A stretch of 64,000 bases of DNA. Source: Cyclobacteriaceae bacterium. GTDB lineage: Bacteria > Bacteroidota > Bacteroidia > Cytophagales > Cyclobacteriaceae. How positions within the stretch are numbered: position 1 is the first letter of the stretch; the number at the start of each line of letters is the position of its first letter. The stretch covers positions 1 through 64,000 of the forward strand of contig JAHBUC010000002.1 of assembly GCA_019638275.1 (NCBI GenBank). Direction: 5' to 3'. Under the pieces are notes generated by a model that did not search any database, was not told the origin of the DNA, and saw nothing but the letters and a program-made list of their open reading frames with translations. Positions 41,271-50,116 of the stretch are shown here, one piece after another. The position numbers were made by a program, and so were the translations under genes.

Positions 41271-42143
41271 TTATATCAACCCAAAATCCTTTTTCTTCCT
41301 CTTCCACCGTTTATGCGACCATAACCAGAATGGAGGGCTTGCTTTTATGTCGGCTTCCAGGTGTTGTGTATGCAGTTCAGTGATTCTGCCATGAGGCATG
41401 GTATCAGGTTGTTCACAAATCAACCGGTACTCCGTTTCGTAATGTCCACGCTTTAGCCGGTGAATTACCCCATAGATAACGGGGGTGTTATAGTCGCGTG
41501 CAAATTTTTCGGTGCCAAACTGCACGCCCGTTTCCTGATTGAGAAACTCAAGCCAATACGGTTGTTGTGATCGCTTGGGGCATTGATCCGAGCCGAAGAT
41601 AACAGCCAAAGGCTTTTGTCCTTCCGTTTCTACAAGTTGCTTCACCTGATTATAGTTCTTCATCCATAATCCATAGCGCGAACGGCTGGCCAGAATTTTC
41701 GTGTTCATGAACACATTTGCCAATGGGGTATAAAGGGCAACCGGCTGATGCAAAATATCCATGCCGATAGAAACCGCGAACAGTTCCCAATTTCCATAGT
41801 GCCCACCCACAAGCGCAACGTGCTGCCCGCGCTTAAAATACTTGTCTAAAATTTCAGGGTTACGATGCGTAAATCGCTTCTTCACTTCCGATTTCGAAAT
41901 GGTAAATGCCTTGATTGACTCCACTATCAAATCGGAAAAATGATCATAAAAGGTTCGTTCAATTTGCCGGCATTGCTGCTTTGTGAAATGAGGAAATGAG
42001 TTTTGAATATTTGTTCGCACCACCCGCTTTCTATACCCGATCAGGTGATACATGAATACAAACATGACATCGGATAATCTGTATAAAAACCAGAATGGTA
42101 CAATGCTGACGGGCAGAATAATCAGGTAAAAGAGCAGGCGCAT
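41271..42143 (-). CDS. Lipid A biosynthesis acyltransferase (LpxL/HtrB-like)
   Basis: This 290-residue inner-membrane acyltransferase adds a late acyl chain to lipid A. It has an N-terminal membrane helix (LIILPVSIVPFWFLYRL), the catalytic HxxxxE motif in GGHYGNWELFAVSIG and a conserved VIFGSDQCPKRSQQPYWLEF. The C-terminal end is very basic (HKRWKRKKKDFGLI). It stands alone, convergent with glutamine synthetase and divergent from the AsmA gene. The exact acyl donor cannot be told from sequence. Confidence 0.92.
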   Translation of the reverse strand: MRLLFYLIILPVSIVPFWFLYRLSDVMFVFMYHLIGYRKRVVRTNIQNSFPHFTKQQCRQIERTFYDHFSDLIVESIKAFTISKSEVKKRFTHRNPEILDKYFKRGQHVALVGGHYGNWELFAVSIGMDILHQPVALYTPLANVFMNTKILASRSRYGLWMKNYNQVKQLVETEGQKPLAVIFGSDQCPKRSQQPYWLEFLNQETGVQFGTEKFARDYNTPVIYGVIHRLKRGHYETEYRLICEQPDTMPHGRITELHTQHLEADIKASPPFWLWSHKRWKRKKKDFGLI

Positions 42144-42244
42144 AGGTCAAAATCCTATAAGGATAGGGATATATTGACAAATCATGATCATTACTTCACA
42201 AAACTTTGATCAGCGGCTGGCAAATTATACCCACTCTAAACAAT

Positions 42245-42261
42245 AAAGCCCTCCAGGCTTT
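42245..42261. other. Hairpin overlapping the AsmA promoter
   Basis: AAAGCC (42245-42250) and GGCTTT (42256-42261) pair over a 5-base loop CTCCA. The right arm overlaps the -33 TTTG of the AsmA promoter. It could be a repressor site or a chance hairpin. Confidence 0.3.
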
Positions 42262-42287
42262 GGTTTGAACTTTGTATAGTATTTTTG
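42259..42287 (+). promoter_or_regulatory. AsmA promoter
   Basis: TTTG (42259-42262), 17 bp and TATTTTTG (42280-42287) match the Bacteroidota consensus fully. Transcription would start near 42293, about 13 bases before the TTG start codon. Confidence 0.7.
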
Positions 42288-42305
42288 TAAAACCATTTTT
42301 TAAGC

Positions 42306-44783
42306 TTGAAAACCTTCCGGAAAGTATTTTTCTATGTTGCTCTCGTGGTATCCGTTGCGGTTATCTCCCTGGTGTTGTCTGCTTTTTTCTTCAAGGATCA
42401 AATCATCAAGCAATTCATTCTGAAGGCGAATGAGCAATTGAGCACTCCGGTGAAAATCGGAAAAATTGATGTGTCGGTATTTCAGCGGTTTCCACACATG
42501 TCTATCGTGTTTAAAGATGTTTACGTGGAAGACAGCCATGCCGGGCAATACCCATTGCTTACCGCGAAGCAAATTTCCTTTCACCTCAACCCGATAGAAG
42601 TTTACCGTGGGCAATACACCATACAGGGTTTACAGATTTCCGACAGCGAAACCAACTTGAAGATCAATGCGAAGGGTGAGAATAATTACACCATCACCAA
42701 ATCAACCGGCAATGGCGGGCCAATAAAATTTGAACTGAAGAATGTAGTGTTAAAAAACACACGCGTGCGGTACATCGATCTGGAGCGCACCGATGAAATG
42801 ATCTTTACCAGCGAGCAATTGTACACCACCATTCGTTCGTTTAATGATGTGTATGCCATTGTGGCCAAAGGCGATGTAACCACCGAAAAACTGGATGTGG
42901 GCAATGTTGATCTGCTGGCTGGCAAAACTTTTCTGGTTAACACATCGCTCGACTATAATGACATTGAAAAATCATTGATTATAAAGGCAGGCGATTTGCA
43001 GTTGGGCACATCCCTCTTTAATGTGCAGGGAACATACCGGTGGAAAGACAAGAATGAAATAAACCTGGTAACCGAAGGAGAGAATACGGACATTCAAACC
43101 CTGATATCGCTGCTGCCAGAAAAGGCTTCAATGGCATATCAACAATATAAAAGTCGTGGCGACATCTATTTCAGGGCAAGTCTGCAAGGCGAAATCAGTA
43201 AAACAAAAAGCCCTTCATTCTCATCAAGCTTTGGTTTTAATAAGGCCACGTTTACCCATCCGAAGTACACATCGAAAATTGAAGAGGCTACACTGGAGGG
43301 ATCATTTGCAACATCGAACCTAACAGATGCCGCAGCCGCAGTGCTGGCATTAAAGAACATTACCGGCAAACTCAACGGCAAGCCCTTTCAGGCCAACCTG
43401 GTGGTACGCAATTTTTCAGACCCGGATGTTATACTTGATTTTAAAGGTGATCTCGAAACACAGGCAATTATGGATTTCTATCCCATTGCTGCGTTAAGCC
43501 AGGTAAGTGGTACACTCGCTACCGACATTGCCTTTGAAGGACGGTTGTCATTTCTGAAAAACAAGGCTACCGCACAACGCACCTCCACGCGTGGGTCAAT
43601 TTTAGCCACCGATTTGAATTTTGTTTATGGTAAAGATGAGATTCCGGTTAAAAACCTGAATGGTACGTTTCAATTTAACAACAACGATCTTGCATTAAGT
43701 AACGTAAGCGGCTTGTTAGGCAACAGCGATTTCAGGCTCAATGGATTCTTTAAAAATATCGTTACGTTTTTGCTGTTCGAAGACCAGCCCGTAGGCATTG
43801 AGGCCGATTTGAAATCGAACTCACTTAACGTGGATGAACTATTTGCCTATGCCTTTGGGGGTGAATCTGCTCAGCAAGGGGCTACCAGTGATTATGAGTT
43901 TAAAATTTCCAGAAACATCAACCTGAATTTTAACTGCGATGTGCAGCGATTGAATTACAAACGCTTTGTCGGCAGAAGCCTCAAGGGTGATTTGTTGGTA
44001 AAAAATCAGGTGGCTGTGTCGCGTAATATACAGGTGAATGCTATGGGCGGTGCGCTCACCCTCTCGGGCATTGTGGATGCCAACAACCCGAAAGCCATTG
44101 ATGTGATGAGCACCTTCAAATTAAACGGGCTTGCAGTAGACAGCATTTTTTATGTGTTTGAAAATTTTTACCAGACTTTTATTCAAGATAAACATTTGAA
44201 AGGGCAAGCCTATGCCGATGTTACCCTCGACATGACCTTAAATCAAAATCTGAGACTCTTTCCGGAAACACTGGTGGCTGACATAAGTGCAACCATAAAG
44301 AATGGACAACTGAATAATTTCGAGCCGTTAAAAAGTCTGAACAAGTACTTAGACGATGAGAGTTTAAGCGCCCTTCGCTTTGCGGATTTGAAAAACGACA
44401 TTCACATCGAAAACAAAACAGTTTACATTCCCATGATGGAAGTTCGCAGCAATGCCACTGTGCTTCAAATAAGCGGTACACACAAATTTGATCAGCATAT
44501 CGATTACCGGGTGGTTACCCCCTTAAACAACAGGCGTAAAATCGATATAAACGAAGCCGCTGGTGCCATAGAGGAAATGGAAGGCCGGGCAAAGCTGTTT
44601 TTAAAAATTGTGGGCACAACCGACAACTACCGGGTTTTATATGACACCGAAGCGGTCAAGAAAAAAATTATTGCCGACCTGAAAAAAGAAGTACAGGAAC
44701 TGAAAGACATTTTCAAAAAGAAGAAGAAAAAAGAAGTTGAACTTTCAGCCGAGGAGTTTGATTGGGATAATGAAAATCAGTAA
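42306..44783 (+). CDS. AsmA family protein
   Basis: This 825-residue envelope protein is anchored by one N-terminal membrane helix (VFFYVALVVSVAVISLVLSAFFF). The long beta-rich body begins ANEQLSTPVKIGKIDVSVFQRFPHMSIVFKDVYVED (two pieces), the usual AsmA start. The AsmA-like C-terminal region is at about 620-750, and a basic tail KKKKKKEVELS ends the protein. AsmA-like proteins move or balance lipids between inner and outer membrane. It uses a TTG start 19 bases after a strong promoter. A neighbouring lipid A gene fits an envelope role. Confidence 0.9.
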   Translation: MKTFRKVFFYVALVVSVAVISLVLSAFFFKDQIIKQFILKANEQLSTPVKIGKIDVSVFQRFPHMSIVFKDVYVEDSHAGQYPLLTAKQISFHLNPIEVYRGQYTIQGLQISDSETNLKINAKGENNYTITKSTGNGGPIKFELKNVVLKNTRVRYIDLERTDEMIFTSEQLYTTIRSFNDVYAIVAKGDVTTEKLDVGNVDLLAGKTFLVNTSLDYNDIEKSLIIKAGDLQLGTSLFNVQGTYRWKDKNEINLVTEGENTDIQTLISLLPEKASMAYQQYKSRGDIYFRASLQGEISKTKSPSFSSSFGFNKATFTHPKYTSKIEEATLEGSFATSNLTDAAAAVLALKNITGKLNGKPFQANLVVRNFSDPDVILDFKGDLETQAIMDFYPIAALSQVSGTLATDIAFEGRLSFLKNKATAQRTSTRGSILATDLNFVYGKDEIPVKNLNGTFQFNNNDLALSNVSGLLGNSDFRLNGFFKNIVTFLLFEDQPVGIEADLKSNSLNVDELFAYAFGGESAQQGATSDYEFKISRNINLNFNCDVQRLNYKRFVGRSLKGDLLVKNQVAVSRNIQVNAMGGALTLSGIVDANNPKAIDVMSTFKLNGLAVDSIFYVFENFYQTFIQDKHLKGQAYADVTLDMTLNQNLRLFPETLVADISATIKNGQLNNFEPLKSLNKYLDDESLSALRFADLKNDIHIENKTVYIPMMEVRSNATVLQISGTHKFDQHIDYRVVTPLNNRRKIDINEAAGAIEEMEGRAKLFLKIVGTTDNYRVLYDTEAVKKKIIADLKKEVQELKDIFKKKKKKEVELSAEEFDWDNENQ

Positions 44784-44786
44784 AGA

Positions 44787-45446
44787 TTACTGAATTGCCT
44801 CCTTCAAAAAATCATTCAGTGGTTTTACCGCTTTACACACCTCGGCAACCTGCTTCGTAAATTTTTTATCCTTCACCTGCGTGTCGCTGAAGTAATGCGA
44901 AACAATAAAACTCTTGTTCTTTAACAGGTCGATGTGCGGATGATCCTTCGCATATCCTTTCGGGGAGGTTTTCACCTGATCGAATTCATCCAGTCCTGAA
45001 AAATATTTTTTGAATTTTTTGCCTTTAAGAATTTTCAAAAGCGCATCGGCATTGTAATCAATCTCCTGGCGTACCTTGACCAGGTTCTCAGCATTAGGCA
45101 TATACAGGCCGCCTGCCACAAAGCTGTTACCTGGCTCAATGTGAACGTAGTAGCCGGGCTCCTGCTCCATCTTCCCACGAAAGGAAAAACCGGCACCCAT
45201 ATTCGTTTTATAAGGGCGCTTGTCTTTACTGAAGCGCACATCGCGATAAATGCGAAAAGCCAGCTTGCGCGGATTTATTCCTCCCAGGCTTTCATCAAAC
45301 TTTAACAATTCTTTATGCAGGCCTTCCAAAAAATCATCAAAAAGGTTTTTCACTTCTACATAACGCGGCTTGTTCTTCTCAAACCAATCGCGGTTATTAT
45401 TCTTCGCGATGTCCTTTAGAAATTTTAGAATTTTATCGAATTGCAT
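44787..45446 (-). CDS. DUF2461 domain-containing protein
   Basis: This 219-residue protein matches DUF2461, cytoplasmic and of unknown function. The typical start is DKILKFLKDIAKNNNRDWFEKNKPRY (read in two parts). It continues with FRIYRDVRFSKDKRPYKTNMGAGFS, EPGYYVHIEPGNSFVAGGLYMP and a C-terminal VCKAVKPLNDFLKEA. The ATG at 45446 is chosen over a TTG three codons upstream. It is convergent with the AsmA gene, 3 bp apart. Confidence 0.92.
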   Translation of the reverse strand: MQFDKILKFLKDIAKNNNRDWFEKNKPRYVEVKNLFDDFLEGLHKELLKFDESLGGINPRKLAFRIYRDVRFSKDKRPYKTNMGAGFSFRGKMEQEPGYYVHIEPGNSFVAGGLYMPNAENLVKVRQEIDYNADALLKILKGKKFKKYFSGLDEFDQVKTSPKGYAKDHPHIDLLKNKSFIVSHYFSDTQVKDKKFTKQVAEVCKAVKPLNDFLKEAIQ

Positions 45447-45497
45447 AGTCACCAAAACTTTATTTATTCATTCAATTAAATCAGAGTCACCCACTAA

Positions 45498-45741
45498 GCC
45501 CTGTAAGGGCGTCATTTTGGTAGCCCCGACCATAAGGTCGGGGCTACCTTTGAAGTATTTATTTTCGCGCCACAAATACCATGTATTTGAAATGCACATG
45601 TTCATGGCGCGGTCCTACGCCTTTGATCATAGGTTTGTGCGTACGTGCCGGATTCAGGCATTTTTTCATAGCTACTATAGTAGTCGGCACGGGTAGACAC
45701 ACAGGTCATTTATTCTTACCAAAAGCTCGCTCCTATGGAGC
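45498..45741. repeat. Structured non-coding island with five inverted repeats
   Basis: This 244-bp stretch holds, in order: GCCCT-GTA-AGGGC (45498-45510); the 13-bp perfect stem GGTAGCCCCGACC-ATAA-GGTCGGGGCTACC (45519-45548); CGCGCCA/TGGCGCG (45566-45572 and 45605-45611); CGTGCCG/CGGCACG (45644-45650 and 45685-45691) enclosing the palindrome CTACTATAGTAG (45672-45683); and GCTCC-TAT-GGAGC (45729-45741). Neither strand carries a convincing protein. TACCTTTG at 45545-45552 is a possible -7 element. It may be a REP/MITE-like element or a structured RNA. The rest of 45447-45752 shows nothing else. Confidence 0.6.
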
Positions 45742-45752
45742 TTACGTAATTC

Positions 45753-47036
45753 CTAATTCACATCCATCACCGCTTCCAACCCAATCCCCCTCGATGCTTT
45801 CACTAAAACGGTAGCCTGACTGATCGGGTTTTGCTTCAGGTATTCAAGCAAATCTTCTTTTTTGTAAAAATGCTTCGCTCGTGGAAACTCCTTTAGCGCT
45901 GAACTCATCAATTCACCACACAGCAAAACATCAGTAAATCCCAAATCACGAATAAGTTTACCTATGTTGCGGTGTTCAGTCTCAGCCTCCTCCTCCAATT
46001 CAAACATATCCCCCAGTATCAAAACCTTATGATCGGCCTTCATGTCTGCCAGGTTTCTGATGGCCGCTTCCATCGAACTTGGGTTGGCGTTGTAGGCATC
46101 GAGAATAATGGTGTTTGTGTTTTTCTTAATTACCTGCGAGCGCATGTTAGCGGGCTCGTATTCAGACACTGCCTGCAAAGCAAGGTTGGCATCAACACCA
46201 AAAAATTTACCGATACACAACGCGGTGGCAATGTTTTCAAAATTGTAAGCGCCAATCAATTTGGTCTGCGCTTCTCTCCCATCCTCCATCCGGATTTTTA
46301 CATACGGATCAGCACCAATCAATTCGCAATGAAAGTAATCGCCTTTGGCCGGATACAACAGCGGATTTTTAAACCGCTTGGCCATGTTAAACAATATCGG
46401 GTTTTGGGAATTAATGAACACCGTGCCCTGATGGTTGATCAGGTGCATATACAATTCCGACTTTCCGCGAATAATATTATCAAACCCGCCAAACGTACCG
46501 ATGTGCGCCTTGCCGATGTTCGTGATAAACCCGTGCGTTGGATTGGCGATGTTGCACAAATCTGCAATCTCCCCCACATGATTTGCCCCCATTTCAATCA
46601 CCGCAATCTCAACGGTGTTATCGATGGAGAGAACAGACAACGGCACCCCGATGTGATTGTTCAGGTTACCTTTCGTGGCAAAGGTTTTAAATTTCTTCGC
46701 CAGTACGGCATGTAGCAATTCCTTGGAAGTAGTCTTACCGTTTGACCCGGTAAGCCCGATTACGGGAATCGTCAATTGATCGCGGTGGTAGCGTGCCAGA
46801 TGCTGCAACGTTTTCAACACATCTTCCACCAGCACATACCGATCATCTTTCGCAAAACCAGCCTCATCAATTACGGCCAGTTGTGCGCCTTTCGCCAATG
46901 CCTCCCCAGCAAACTGATTGGCATTAAATTTCTCACCTTTCAATGCAAAAAAAATCGAACCGGGTGTAATCTGCCGTGTATCAGTCGAAACTTTACCAGT
47001 CTTCCGGTAGTTTTGATATAAGTTCTGAATATCCAT
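45753..47036 (-). CDS. murF: UDP-N-acetylmuramoyl-tripeptide--D-alanyl-D-alanine ligase
   Basis: MurF (427 residues) adds D-Ala-D-Ala to the UDP-MurNAc-tripeptide, the last cytoplasmic step of the peptidoglycan precursor. The substrate-binding N-terminal domain begins MDIQNLYQNYRK and includes VSTDTRQITPGSIFFALKG. The ATP loop is GLTGSNGKTTSKELL. Central-domain signatures include EMGANHVGEIADL and NIGKAHIGTFGG, and the C-terminal domain includes ILDAYNANPSSMEAAI. I place the start at 47036 because the longer open frame adds 47 residues not found in the family and overlaps the divergent gene. Confidence 0.96.
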   Translation of the reverse strand: MDIQNLYQNYRKTGKVSTDTRQITPGSIFFALKGEKFNANQFAGEALAKGAQLAVIDEAGFAKDDRYVLVEDVLKTLQHLARYHRDQLTIPVIGLTGSNGKTTSKELLHAVLAKKFKTFATKGNLNNHIGVPLSVLSIDNTVEIAVIEMGANHVGEIADLCNIANPTHGFITNIGKAHIGTFGGFDNIIRGKSELYMHLINHQGTVFINSQNPILFNMAKRFKNPLLYPAKGDYFHCELIGADPYVKIRMEDGREAQTKLIGAYNFENIATALCIGKFFGVDANLALQAVSEYEPANMRSQVIKKNTNTIILDAYNANPSSMEAAIRNLADMKADHKVLILGDMFELEEEAETEHRNIGKLIRDLGFTDVLLCGELMSSALKEFPRAKHFYKKEDLLEYLKQNPISQATVLVKASRGIGLEAVMDVN

Positions 47037-47038
47037 GA

Positions 47039-47083
47039 TTATCTTACCCACCAAGATAACAGGAGGATGAACGTAAGCGTTAC
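47039..47083. promoter_or_regulatory. Dyads in the murF/FG-GAP divergent region
   Basis: TTATCTT-N7-AAGATAA (47039-47059) is a perfect inverted repeat next to the murF start. GTAA-GCG-TTAC (47073-47083) lies within GGATG/CATCC flanks. They lie in a 66-bp region between two divergent genes. No TAnnTTTG was found, so they are only candidate operators. Confidence 0.3.
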
Positions 47084-47102
47084 ATCCTTGTAAAAAAGTT
47101 TT

Positions 47103-49292
47103 ATGCGCCTGACCACGGTTTTTGTATTTGCGGCACACCTTGCCTTGGCGCAATTCACCTATGTGCTCAATTCGCAAATTCCGGTTATCATCAATCAGGA
47201 TACACTGACCCTTCCGTGGACAGGTGGACTAAATGCTGCCCAGTTCAATACCCTGGATCTTGATTTTGATGGAAAGGAAGACCTGATTCTATTTGACCGC
47301 ATGGCGAACCGGGTAATTACTTTTTTGAATGTTGACAATCAATACATTCACGCTCCCGAATACGAGCCGTTCTTTCCTGCGGAGACAGAAGGGTTTATGA
47401 TTTTACGTGATTACGATTGTGATGGAAGAAAGGATCTGTTCACCAAAGTAATACAAGGTGTAAAGGTTTTCAGGAACATTAGCGAAGCAGGGCAGCCGCC
47501 AAAATGGGAACCCTACCTCTTTTATATTGATGCACAAAATGGAAAGAGCCCTGTTCTCCTTACTAAAGGATTTTCGAGCAAAATCAACCTTCAAATGCAG
47601 ACGGATGATTTCCCGGCTATCATTGATGTAGACGGTGATGGTGATCTCGACATTGTGTCGCTCCAATACCCTGGCGGATCACGCATTGAGTATCATAGAA
47701 ACTTCAGCATGGAACGCTACGGTACCTGCGACTCGCTGGATTTTGAACGCATTACGCAATACTGGGGTGGAGTAGAAGAATGTGACTGTGGTGTTTTTGC
47801 ATTTGGTGAGCCATGCTCCACCGGAGGCCGGCAAAAACACGCAGGCGGAAAAAGCTTGCTGGTGCTTGACGTTGACAACGATGGTGATATGGATGTGCTC
47901 TTTTCGGAGGCCGAATGTACAGGCATCTATTTGCTTACTAATAATGGCACCAACGAAAACCCATTGTTCAACAGTGCCTCACCGTTTCCGGCCAACAATC
48001 CCATTAACATCCTTCCGTTTCCAACAGCATACTTTGAAGATGTTGACTTTGATGGCAACAAAGATTTGATTGCTTCTCCCAGCATTTTTGGCCGTGAGTT
48101 CCTTCAAACCAACCTCAACCAGTCGACCTGGTTTTACAAAAACAGCGGAACCAATGCCCTGCCGCAGTTCACATTTCAGCAAAGAAATTTTTTGCAAGGC
48201 AACATGATTGATGTTGGCGATAACTCGGTGCCTGCTTTTTTTGATGCCGATGCTGACGGTGATCTGGACATGTTTATCGGAACGTTTGTTAACGGAAACC
48301 GGGCTTCTATTTTTTATTATGAAAATATCGGAACCCGTACCGAGCCGGTTTTTAAATTTTTTACCGATGATGTAATCGGCTTGTCGTTCAATAATTTCAC
48401 AAACATTAAGCCCCAGTTTGCCGATGTGAATGGCGATGCAAAAACCGATCTTGTGTTTACAGCCTCCAATCAGTTTGGTACCAATACTAACCTCTACTAT
48501 GTAGCCAACACGAGCAGCGCAGGGTTAAATTTTTCCGGTCAACAGGTGCAGTCCCTTAATTTTCCTATACCCTGGAATGCGGAAAATGTGCTTCTCACAG
48601 ACATCAATGATGATCTCCTGCCTGATCTGTTAGTGGGAAAACTAAATGGTTCATTGGAATACTGGCAAAATACGGGTACAGCAACTTCTCCTAATTTCAA
48701 ATTAACCAACAGTACATACCTTGGATTAGGCTCCAGTATTCTGCGCCAAAATCTTTCCATAGCTGTAGCCGATTTAAATGCTGATGGCAAACCCGATCTG
48801 GTATTGGGAGATCAGACCGGACGACTCACTATTATTGATGACTTCAAAAACAAAACGGAGGCTTCGGGCACAACCAACATCATCTACAATCCACTAACGG
48901 AAACGTACATAAATCAAAACCTGGGGGGGAGGGTTTGGCCTTCTGTTGCCAACCTGTTTAACACTACCAAACCCGCCATTGTGGTGGGCAGTACCCTTGG
49001 TGGGCTTCAAATTTTGCAACACGATGAAAGTCAGGCCCTGCCAGAATCACCTCAGATCAGTGTTTATCCCAATCCCGTTATCCGCGAAAATTCGACCGTA
49101 ATTAACATAAGTGTTGATCGCCCGGCTTTTGTATACCTGGTGGGCACTACCGGCCAGCAGCTTGGAAGCCCCATCCTGCTTCAGGGCCAGCAACTATATC
49201 AGTTTCGGGCAGATGGGTTATCAGCCGGGATCTACATCCTGCACTTCTATATTAATGGCCGGTCTTTTGCGCGCAGAATCGTTATTCAATAG
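47103..49292 (+). CDS. FG-GAP/VCBS repeat protein with type IX secretion sorting domain
   Basis: This 729-residue secreted protein has a signal peptide (MRLTTVFVFAAHLALAQ) and at least seven FG-GAP-type repeats with calcium-binding DxDxDGxxD loops: DLDFDGKEDLILF, DVDGDGDLDIVS, DVDNDGDMDVLF, DVDFDGNKDLIA, DADADGDLDMFIG, DVNGDAKTDLVF and DLNADGKPDLVLG. Together they form a beta-propeller. The C-terminal ~80 residues begin ISVYPNPV and end SFARRIVIQ, which is a type A type IX secretion sorting domain. It is probably placed at the cell surface. The binding target is unknown. Confidence 0.92.
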   Translation: MRLTTVFVFAAHLALAQFTYVLNSQIPVIINQDTLTLPWTGGLNAAQFNTLDLDFDGKEDLILFDRMANRVITFLNVDNQYIHAPEYEPFFPAETEGFMILRDYDCDGRKDLFTKVIQGVKVFRNISEAGQPPKWEPYLFYIDAQNGKSPVLLTKGFSSKINLQMQTDDFPAIIDVDGDGDLDIVSLQYPGGSRIEYHRNFSMERYGTCDSLDFERITQYWGGVEECDCGVFAFGEPCSTGGRQKHAGGKSLLVLDVDNDGDMDVLFSEAECTGIYLLTNNGTNENPLFNSASPFPANNPINILPFPTAYFEDVDFDGNKDLIASPSIFGREFLQTNLNQSTWFYKNSGTNALPQFTFQQRNFLQGNMIDVGDNSVPAFFDADADGDLDMFIGTFVNGNRASIFYYENIGTRTEPVFKFFTDDVIGLSFNNFTNIKPQFADVNGDAKTDLVFTASNQFGTNTNLYYVANTSSAGLNFSGQQVQSLNFPIPWNAENVLLTDINDDLLPDLLVGKLNGSLEYWQNTGTATSPNFKLTNSTYLGLGSSILRQNLSIAVADLNADGKPDLVLGDQTGRLTIIDDFKNKTEASGTTNIIYNPLTETYINQNLGGRVWPSVANLFNTTKPAIVVGSTLGGLQILQHDESQALPESPQISVYPNPVIRENSTVINISVDRPAFVYLVGTTGQQLGSPILLQGQQLYQFRADGLSAGIYILHFYINGRSFARRIVIQ

Positions 49293-49349
49293 CGCAAAAA
49301 GGGTCATTTTCAGCAGTTTCGATCATTTCAAGGTAATTTCAGGTTAAAC

Positions 49350-49381
49350 TTGGATAATTGGGGTCGTTTTCCCGATATTTG
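49350..49381 (+). promoter_or_regulatory. Candidate promoter of rpmB-rpmG
   Basis: TTG (49350-49352), 21 bp and GATATTTG (49374-49381) match the consensus except the first base of the -7 element. The start codon of rpmB is about 33 bases downstream. Confidence 0.4.
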
Positions 49382-49414
49382 CAGTCCCTTTTTTAGGGGT
49401 AAACGAATAGAGAC

Positions 49415-49651
49415 ATGGCGAGAGTTTGTCAAATTACCGGAAAACGTCCACAGGTTGGAAATAGCGTATCGCACGCGAACAACAAAACCAAGCGTAGGTT
49501 CTACCCGAACCTTCAAAAGAAGCGCTTTTTCGTTCCAGAGGAAGGAAAATGGATTACGTTGAAGCTTTCCACCAAGGCAATTAAAACGATCAATAAGTTG
49601 GGTATTTCTGCCGTTTTGAAAGAAGCGAAAGCAAAAGGACACCTGGCTTAA
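49415..49651 (+). CDS. rpmB: 50S ribosomal protein L28
   Basis: This 78-residue basic protein is L28 of the large ribosomal subunit. The N-terminus [28 protein letters not shown] (two pieces) and the later [21 protein letters not shown] are standard. The first gene of rpmB-rpmG-DUF4295, it is followed by rpmG 20 bp downstream. It keeps the cysteine in VCQITGK, but the second half lacks the full zinc-ribbon set. Confidence 0.97.
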   Translation: MARVCQITGKRPQVGNSVSHANNKTKRRFYPNLQKKRFFVPEEGKWITLKLSTKAIKTINKLGISAVLKEAKAKGHLA

Positions 49652-49671
49652 TTAATAAACAGTAAAGAATC

Positions 49672-49854
49672 ATGGCAAAGAAAGGCAACAGGATTCAGGT
49701 GATTTTAGAGTGCACGGAGCACAAGGCTACCGGTATGCCCGGCATGAGCCGTTACATCACCACCAAGAATCGCAAAAACACCACCGAGCGTTTGGAGTTG
49801 AAGAAGTACAACCCCATCCTCAAAAAAGTAACCGTTCACAAAGAAATTAAGTAA
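49672..49854 (+). CDS. rpmG: 50S ribosomal protein L33
   Basis: This 60-residue protein is L33 of the large ribosomal subunit: [39 protein letters not shown] and KVTVHKEIK. It has one cysteine (ECTEH) and none of the later CxxC, so it is a zinc-free (C-minus) form. It is followed by the DUF4295 gene 2 bp downstream. Confidence 0.97.
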   Translation: MAKKGNRIQVILECTEHKATGMPGMSRYITTKNRKNTTERLELKKYNPILKKVTVHKEIK

Positions 49855-49856
49855 TC

Positions 49857-50012
49857 ATGGCAAAGAAGGTTGTTGCTACACTGAAAAAGACAGACGGAAA
49901 AAACTTTGCGAAAGTGATCCGCGCTGTGAAGTCTGAAAAAACAGGCGCCTATACGTTCAAGGAAGAAATCGTTCCTGCCGAATTGGTGAAAGACGTTTTG
50001 GCCAAGAAGTAA
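49857..50012 (+). CDS. DUF4295 family protein
   Basis: A 51-residue basic protein starts MAKKVVATLKKTDGKNFAKV, continues IRAVKSEKTGAYTFKEEIV, and ends VKDVLAKK. It matches the DUF4295 family of Bacteroidota, always found after rpmG. Its position and charge point to a ribosome-linked role. The gene starts 2 bp after the rpmG stop and is followed by a strong terminator. Confidence 0.92.
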   Translation: MAKKVVATLKKTDGKNFAKVIRAVKSEKTGAYTFKEEIVPAELVKDVLAKK

Positions 50013-50034
50013 GCTTCGGTTAACGCATTCATGG

Positions 50035-50058
50035 AAAGTCCCACCCGGGACTTTTTTT
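50035..50058 (+). terminator. Rho-independent terminator of rpmB-rpmG-DUF4295
   Basis: AAAGTCCC (50035-50042) and GGGACTTT (50047-50054) form a perfect 8-bp stem with loop ACCC, followed by T to 50058. It lies 22 bp past the DUF4295 stop codon. Confidence 0.9.
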
Positions 50059-50116
50059 ATACCCAATCAGTAACTGCCCTTCATGGAGCGGGGCTTAATT
50101 TTTACTAAGTTGTGCC

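Noticed and set aside
45370..45696. A plus-strand open frame over the DUF2461 start and the structured island
   Set aside because: It is antisense to DUF2461 for part of its length, has no protein-like composition, and the region is better explained by hairpins.
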